DNA of 64,000 nt, taken from contig MU832647.1 of NCBI GenBank assembly GCA_029204225.1, positions 1-64,000 of the forward strand. The letters are read 5' to 3'. Position 1 is the first letter of the stretch. Each line of letters begins with the position of its first letter. Positions 59,389 to 64,000 of the stretch are shown piece by piece. The notes under the pieces were generated by a model. That model ran no database searches, had not been told where the DNA came from, and was given only the letters and a program-made list of their open reading frames with translations. The position numbers and the translations under genes were made by a program. The DNA is from Diphasiastrum complanatum (Eukaryota > Streptophyta > Lycopodiopsida > Lycopodiales > Lycopodiaceae).

Positions 59389-60740
59389 TCACAAATATTT
59401 GGAAATATCTGTCCAGATGAAGCTTTTTTACAAAGGATATATAGTCTCAAACCCTGAACAGAAGCGCTTCAGCAAGCTAGAGCCGAAAGAAGACGAAAGT
59501 GTTTGCTTCAGAAATAAAATACCTATAAGACAGCAGGCGAATGATAAGTAGGCTAATTGGAAATATAACAATCCCTTGAACAGCTTCAAAAAAAATCCTA
59601 GACCGAGGAGAAATAAGACTTGAACTCGAGAGCGCTGACACACATCAATACTCTTAGCTTCAGGCAAAAATTGCACAAACCTAAGTTCAAAGATGAAGAA
59701 AAACTAACAATCACTTCCAAAAAGAAGAAGTCAAACTTCCAGCTAATTAGCAGATGCCTTTGGATGATTCTCAACCCTAGGCGGCATCAGTTCCTGAGCT
59801 TTGCCGCATAACGTCAAAGTATACCTTAAGAGTCTACTTTCGCTTCTTCCACCTATCAGTAATGTTTCTTTTAATCTCAATCCTTCTCAGCCACCGACAA
59901 AATCCAAGCAATTGCTCCTAAGATCTAATAGTTCCTTAACAGAGTCCAAAAACCCTCCTCTGCTGCAGTCACGAGGCCGATATTCAAGCCCAAAAAAGAA
60001 GATCCAAGCCTGCGAAAGGCAGAAAACAGATTTGGAAAGAAGATGGCAAGGGTAGATTCACAGCCCAATTGCGGCAAAAGACGGGATCGATGCAAAAGGG
60101 ATGATTACAGGGCTATTTTTCACCGCATTCGACCGGATCTGGAGCAGAAGAGAGTATCGGCAACGACAATGAGGATTTGTGATTGCGATCCTGACACGAG
60201 AAGGCGCAGACAGAGAGGGGTGGAGGCACGAGCTCGATCGAGGGGTCAGCGCAGGCAGCGGAGGACGCGCGCGCGAGCGCGAGGGAGAGAGAAAAAGGGA
60301 AGAAGGAATGGCGCAAGAAAGAAAAGCGCGGGGGCGGGAAACCGAGCGCTGGCAAAAACGAGAGAAAAAATGGCGCGGGAGAGAGAAAGAGGAGGAGAAA
60401 GCGCGCGAGCGGGAAACTGAGCGCGCGAGCGGGAGAGAGAGAGAGAGAGAGTCGCCGCCGTCTCACGCGCAAACGCATATAGGAATGCAAGACCGAGGAA
60501 CCCAAACGCACAATACATTTTACTCTTCACCACTTGGATTCTGCCACGACTACGTCAGTCCACGTGTACGTCTCTCAATAGCTAGATTTAAAAGCCGTGG
60601 CAAGATCTGAATGGATTTAGGAATATCCAAGGGTGTGAGGCCTACCGCCTCCAGTGCTTTTAACAGACGTTGAATACTACGCGTTTCTTTGCGCCTATGG
60701 GGGCGGGGATTGAAGGGTGCCCGTGTCTTTTAATGAATTA
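59389..60740. other. NAC 5' region and promoter, with GA-rich tract
   Basis: No coding signal. An intron in the 5' UTR is possible, since CATCTGGACAG just before 59410 resembles an acceptor. A purine-rich tract (60270-60455, with GAGAGAGAGAGAG and GCGCGAGCG units) lies about 0.9-1.05 kb before the ATG. Confidence 0.5.
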
Positions 60741-61600
60741 TTTTTCAACTTCAAAATTGCAGATTGAAGTGTGTGTCTGTCCTTCATTAGACTATTTTGA
60801 GCACTTCAGAGTTGTGGATTGAAGGGTGAACTTATTATTGAGGGAAACTAGTTTTGAAGTTTTTAGAAAGGAAATGGATTTGACTCATGGCGCGCAATCT
60901 TTTGAGGTTGCGGGTTTTTTTTCAACATGCCCTTTTGGTTGCCGGAAGGTGCTTGTAAAATAATCTTTTTTAGTGCATCTTTCACCCAAAAGATGCATGT
61001 CAAAAAGAAAATTACGATAGAAATAGGGTTCAAAAAAGTTAAAACTTCTTTTCACGTCACGGAAGGTCTACCTTCTAAATTTTTTCATCGTTAACAGGGC
61101 CTTCCATGTCTTTGTACCACCCTCAGGAGGTGCATTTAAAAAAATTTACTTTGTTTTACATGCATCTTTCAAGGGCCTTCCACCTTGGGCTATTGTCATC
61201 AAAAAATGCATATAAAAAATTTTAATTTTCTTACATGCACCTTCCACCCTAAATATGTATGGAAAAAAAATTTACAATTAAAAGAAAAAGCTAAAAAAAA
61301 TAAAAATTAATTTCACATCGAGGAAGGTTTTCCTCCTCGACCGTAGAAAGGTTTTCCTGGTGGATCGATCGTTCCACCATTAGACTCGGTCGAAGGCCCT
61401 TCCCCTCTAAGGATGCCTTATCAAATCTTTTTTTACACTTCAGTGTTGTAGATTGAAAGGTGGGAAAACTGTTGGAGCACGTCATGGTTGTGATTTGAAA
61501 GGTGGGCCTACCCTTCACAAGACTGTTTGAGCACTTCAAGGTAGTATGTTGAAGGGTGGATCTGTTCTTCAACAAACTATTTTAGGACAAGATGATCCAC
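60740..61600. repeat. Minisatellite-like tract with hairpin repeats
   Basis: Units containing GAGCACTTCA..GTTGT.GATTGAAGGGTGG recur near 60799, 61437, 61476 and 61530. Between them lie ACATGCACCTTCCACCC-type hairpin pieces (60929, 60984, 61156, 61234) related to 16406-16438. The minus-strand ORF 61575-61291 only reflects the repeat (STLQHTTLKCSNS, PTFQITTMTCSNS, PTFQSTTLKC). Confidence 0.7.
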
Positions 61601-62049
61601 ATTCTACCCTTCATTTGCAAGGCTGATAAAAATTTCAGCTGTCCATAGGACTTTCATTTTTATTGAAATTTTGACGTACAACACCTACCTTTCAAATCGA
61701 CAGCTCAGAGAAATTTCAGTCTCAACCCTTCAAAAATTTGAGTAATGAATCCCACAATTTTGACTTGGACAGGAAGTGAGATCATCTCGTCCTCTTTTTA
61801 AATTGGAAGTTCAGTTTTTCAAAAACTGGCTCTGTTTTGCCATCCTCAATTAGAAACGTGTTTGATTCCAGAAGGACCAAAGGAAGCTTCCAAGAAGTGC
61901 CATTTAATTATTTTTCCTAAATTGCTTGAAATTCTTTTTGACTTGACTAAATCTCCTATTAATCAATAGTGATATTAATTTTTATTGGTTTCCTTTTTAG
62001 GCTATCACAATAGGTACTAGTAGTTTGATACTTATATCTATCTTTTAAT

Positions 62050-63290
62050 GAAATTGTAATAAAAGGTCACCAAAGCCCTACCATTATTGATATAAGCTAA
62101 AGTCAAAGCTCCCATGTCCATCACAATGGAGTGAGATGTACGGTAAAGTTGTTCATAGAATCTGACCATTGCATTTGGTATACTTTCTCCCACAATCAAT
62201 CACATTTAATATAAGAGCGAAAAAAGTTCCAAGCTTCATCAAGGTGTTTTTTAGTTTTTTCACCATTTTCACGTTAACACATTTTAGTTCTTGAGAAATT
62301 TCATGAGGAGAGGGACATTTGGATGGTTAAAATTGATCCATTCCAAACATGGACGGTAAGCTTAGAAGGCTATCAATTATATAATGTTCATCGATAGCCA
62401 TCTTTTTATGTAACGCCTTAACCTTATTAGGTTCACCCGCTAGGTCCCCTAGAATTATCCACATATCAGCTGAAATAAGAGCCAACATAGCAAAGTTACC
62501 AAAAAGCTAGGCCTTATTATCAACAATCCTCAACGAATCTTCAAACATACGATCAAACATAAGGGGATTTGTAAACAGAGCTTCACTAGGTTTAAAGGGA
62601 GAGACCTTCGTAGGAAGAGGTATATAGTACTTTGTATAACAGTCTGAACCTCTTCTTGGGAAAAATCATCTAAAGAAATCAGGCTATATTTTGCAGTACT
62701 AAATGATGAAGGCTGTCAAATAAAAGTACTTTTGCAACAAGTTTAGGATTAATACTAAATTCAAGTCCATGAAGACTAAAAAATCTTTTCATACAGTTAA
62801 GGGTAAAAATTTCAAAATCCTCTTGTGGCAAAACTAGGCAACTAGAGTTATTGACATGGTTCTTGGAGGATCATCCATGGATCTAACATATGTTTCAAGT
62901 TCAACTCACGAGCCAAGTTTTGATTATTGCGGGAGAGTTGCCATAATTTGTACCAATCAGACACAAAAAATTTGGTAAGAAAAAGAAAAAAAAAAAATTA
63001 GGGATGGATTGGAGAGCAGCAAGGTCAAGTTCTTGGAGCTTTTCATGGAATTCTTTTCGTCCAATGCAAGCAATAAAGGTTTGAGCCACAAGGGAAGGTG
63101 CAATAAGCGACAAGACTTTCCCTAAATTTAAAAAGTCGGCATGCCAAGTATAGCTTTGAAAGGACAACATCAACAAACATCGTACAAGTAAGCCAGAAAT
63201 AGTTGTAATCATAGAAGGGAATCCTCTCCAACCAAGAACAGTGTGTGTGTTTGAGTCTAACAAAAATAAACAGAATAAGATAGTTTGCAT
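62050..63290 (-). pseudogene. Decayed coding region of unknown family
   Basis: The minus strand shows successive coding-like pieces in changing frames over 1.2 kb: around 63060-63000 (RKEFHEKLQELDLAALQSIP), 62840-62700, 62615-62400 (SPFKPSEALFTNPLMFDRMF, then LALISADMWIILGDLAGEP) and 62160-62050 (SIVMDMGALTLAYINNGRAL). At least one TAG and several frameshifts separate them. I do not recognise the family. A lost host gene, a retroelement gene and an endogenous virus-like gene are all possible. Confidence 0.45.
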
Positions 63291-64000
63291 TATGACTTTA
63301 CTAAGATTTTATCCTTATACCTTGATAATTATTGATTTTTACATAAAATATAGGGAGGCTGGAACAGACTCCCAGTATGTTCTACTAAATGGTCAAATCG
63401 TAAAAACTTAATTTATCAATTGGTACTCTTTTAACATTTTTATTTTTTTGGCTTATTATGCCATAGCAGCACATGAGGTTGACATATATGGGGGACTAAT
63501 GGTTTATGGTTGCATATGAAAATTATTACATTCCATTGCATGGGACCTATCAATAATTGGCTAAAACTATCCTTGACTGTTAATAATACATCAAGTTGTG
63601 ACATGGATAACAACTGAGATTTTGTGTAGACACCTATAGTTACCACAAGGATTCCTCGATGCTTACTTGGTTATTATTGTGGATGGATGCAGGTGGGCAT
63701 TATCTCCTCAACTTGATTTGATTATGACAAGTCTAGAAGACGCCAGTTACAACTTTTTATTCATTTCATAACATAATACTCATTAAAGAGTCTAGGCTAC
63801 TTAAGTCGCAAGTTGATAGAGTAGCCATTTATCATTCAAATCATTAACTTTTTAGCTTGTAGATATCCTGGTATTTCTTAAGTTAATTTTTGACTTACGG
63901 ACTATCTCTCTTTTTTATGAAAAATGTATGTCATCAAAATAGAAATATCTACCAAGTTAAAGTCAATATTTGATAACAACCTATGTAGGTCGTATTTTTC
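63291..64000. other. Window end; nothing recognised
   Basis: AT-rich DNA with short ORFs only. Confidence 0.5.

Noticed and set aside
60043-60610. Long Arg/Glu-rich ORFs on both strands
   Set aside because: They come from the GA-rich low-complexity tract and show no conserved domain.

Overview
This is nuclear DNA of a land plant. I infer a seed-free vascular plant (fern or lycophyte) from the large introns, the type of LINE present and the abundance of old retroelements, but the sequence does not prove it. Three resident genes are visible, all on the minus strand: a kinesin-14 of the ATK1/ATK5 type (5' two thirds, 1-15467), a replication protein A large subunit of the RPA1C/E type with C-terminal zinc knuckles (37096-50216), and a tail-anchored NAC transcription factor (55870-59388). 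Exon borders were placed by reading frame, splice consensus and family alignment from memory.

Layout. 1-15467: kinesin gene; its 8.9-kb intron just upstream of the P-loop exon holds a decayed Ty3/gypsy chromovirus (2948-8001) abutting an antisense copia gag scrap, and its first intron holds a small TIR element (13354-14030). 15468-17337: kinesin upstream region. 17338-23000: nested LTR elements: a gypsy RT/RNase H/integrase remnant split by a 1.87-kb solo LTR with a perfect 5-bp target duplication, then cut by a minus-strand LTR element. 22921 to about 33900: a CACTA (EnSpm) complex with a TNP2-type transposase on the minus strand, a near-identical 1447-bp direct duplication of its 3' part, and between the two copies a segment encoding a divergent histone H3 and the C-terminal half of a ULP1-like cysteine protease. 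34000-37000: intergenic, with a tRNA-derived SINE-like unit and a LINE scrap. 37096-50216: RPA1; its 10.6-kb intron contains a nest of copia element, second copia fragment and LINE. 50217-55870: RPA1 upstream region, a copia RNase H plus 3' LTR, and unassigned coding-like pieces. 55870-59388: NAC gene. 59389-64000: GA-rich upstream DNA, a minisatellite-like tract and an unassigned decayed coding region.

The most notable content is the transposon-associated histone H3 (25728-26318). It keeps the first six residues of the H3 tail and the histone fold, has no tail lysine other than K4, carries a basic C-terminal extension, and may once have continued in a Pro/Ser/Lys-rich tail in another frame. 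It and a neighbouring minus-strand ORF each have a TATA box followed by inverted copies of a GATATC(g/a)..cGCGC motif and then the ATG. A third array of the same motif lies downstream of the histone. I know of no described element with this gene set; that is a statement about my knowledge, not a database result.
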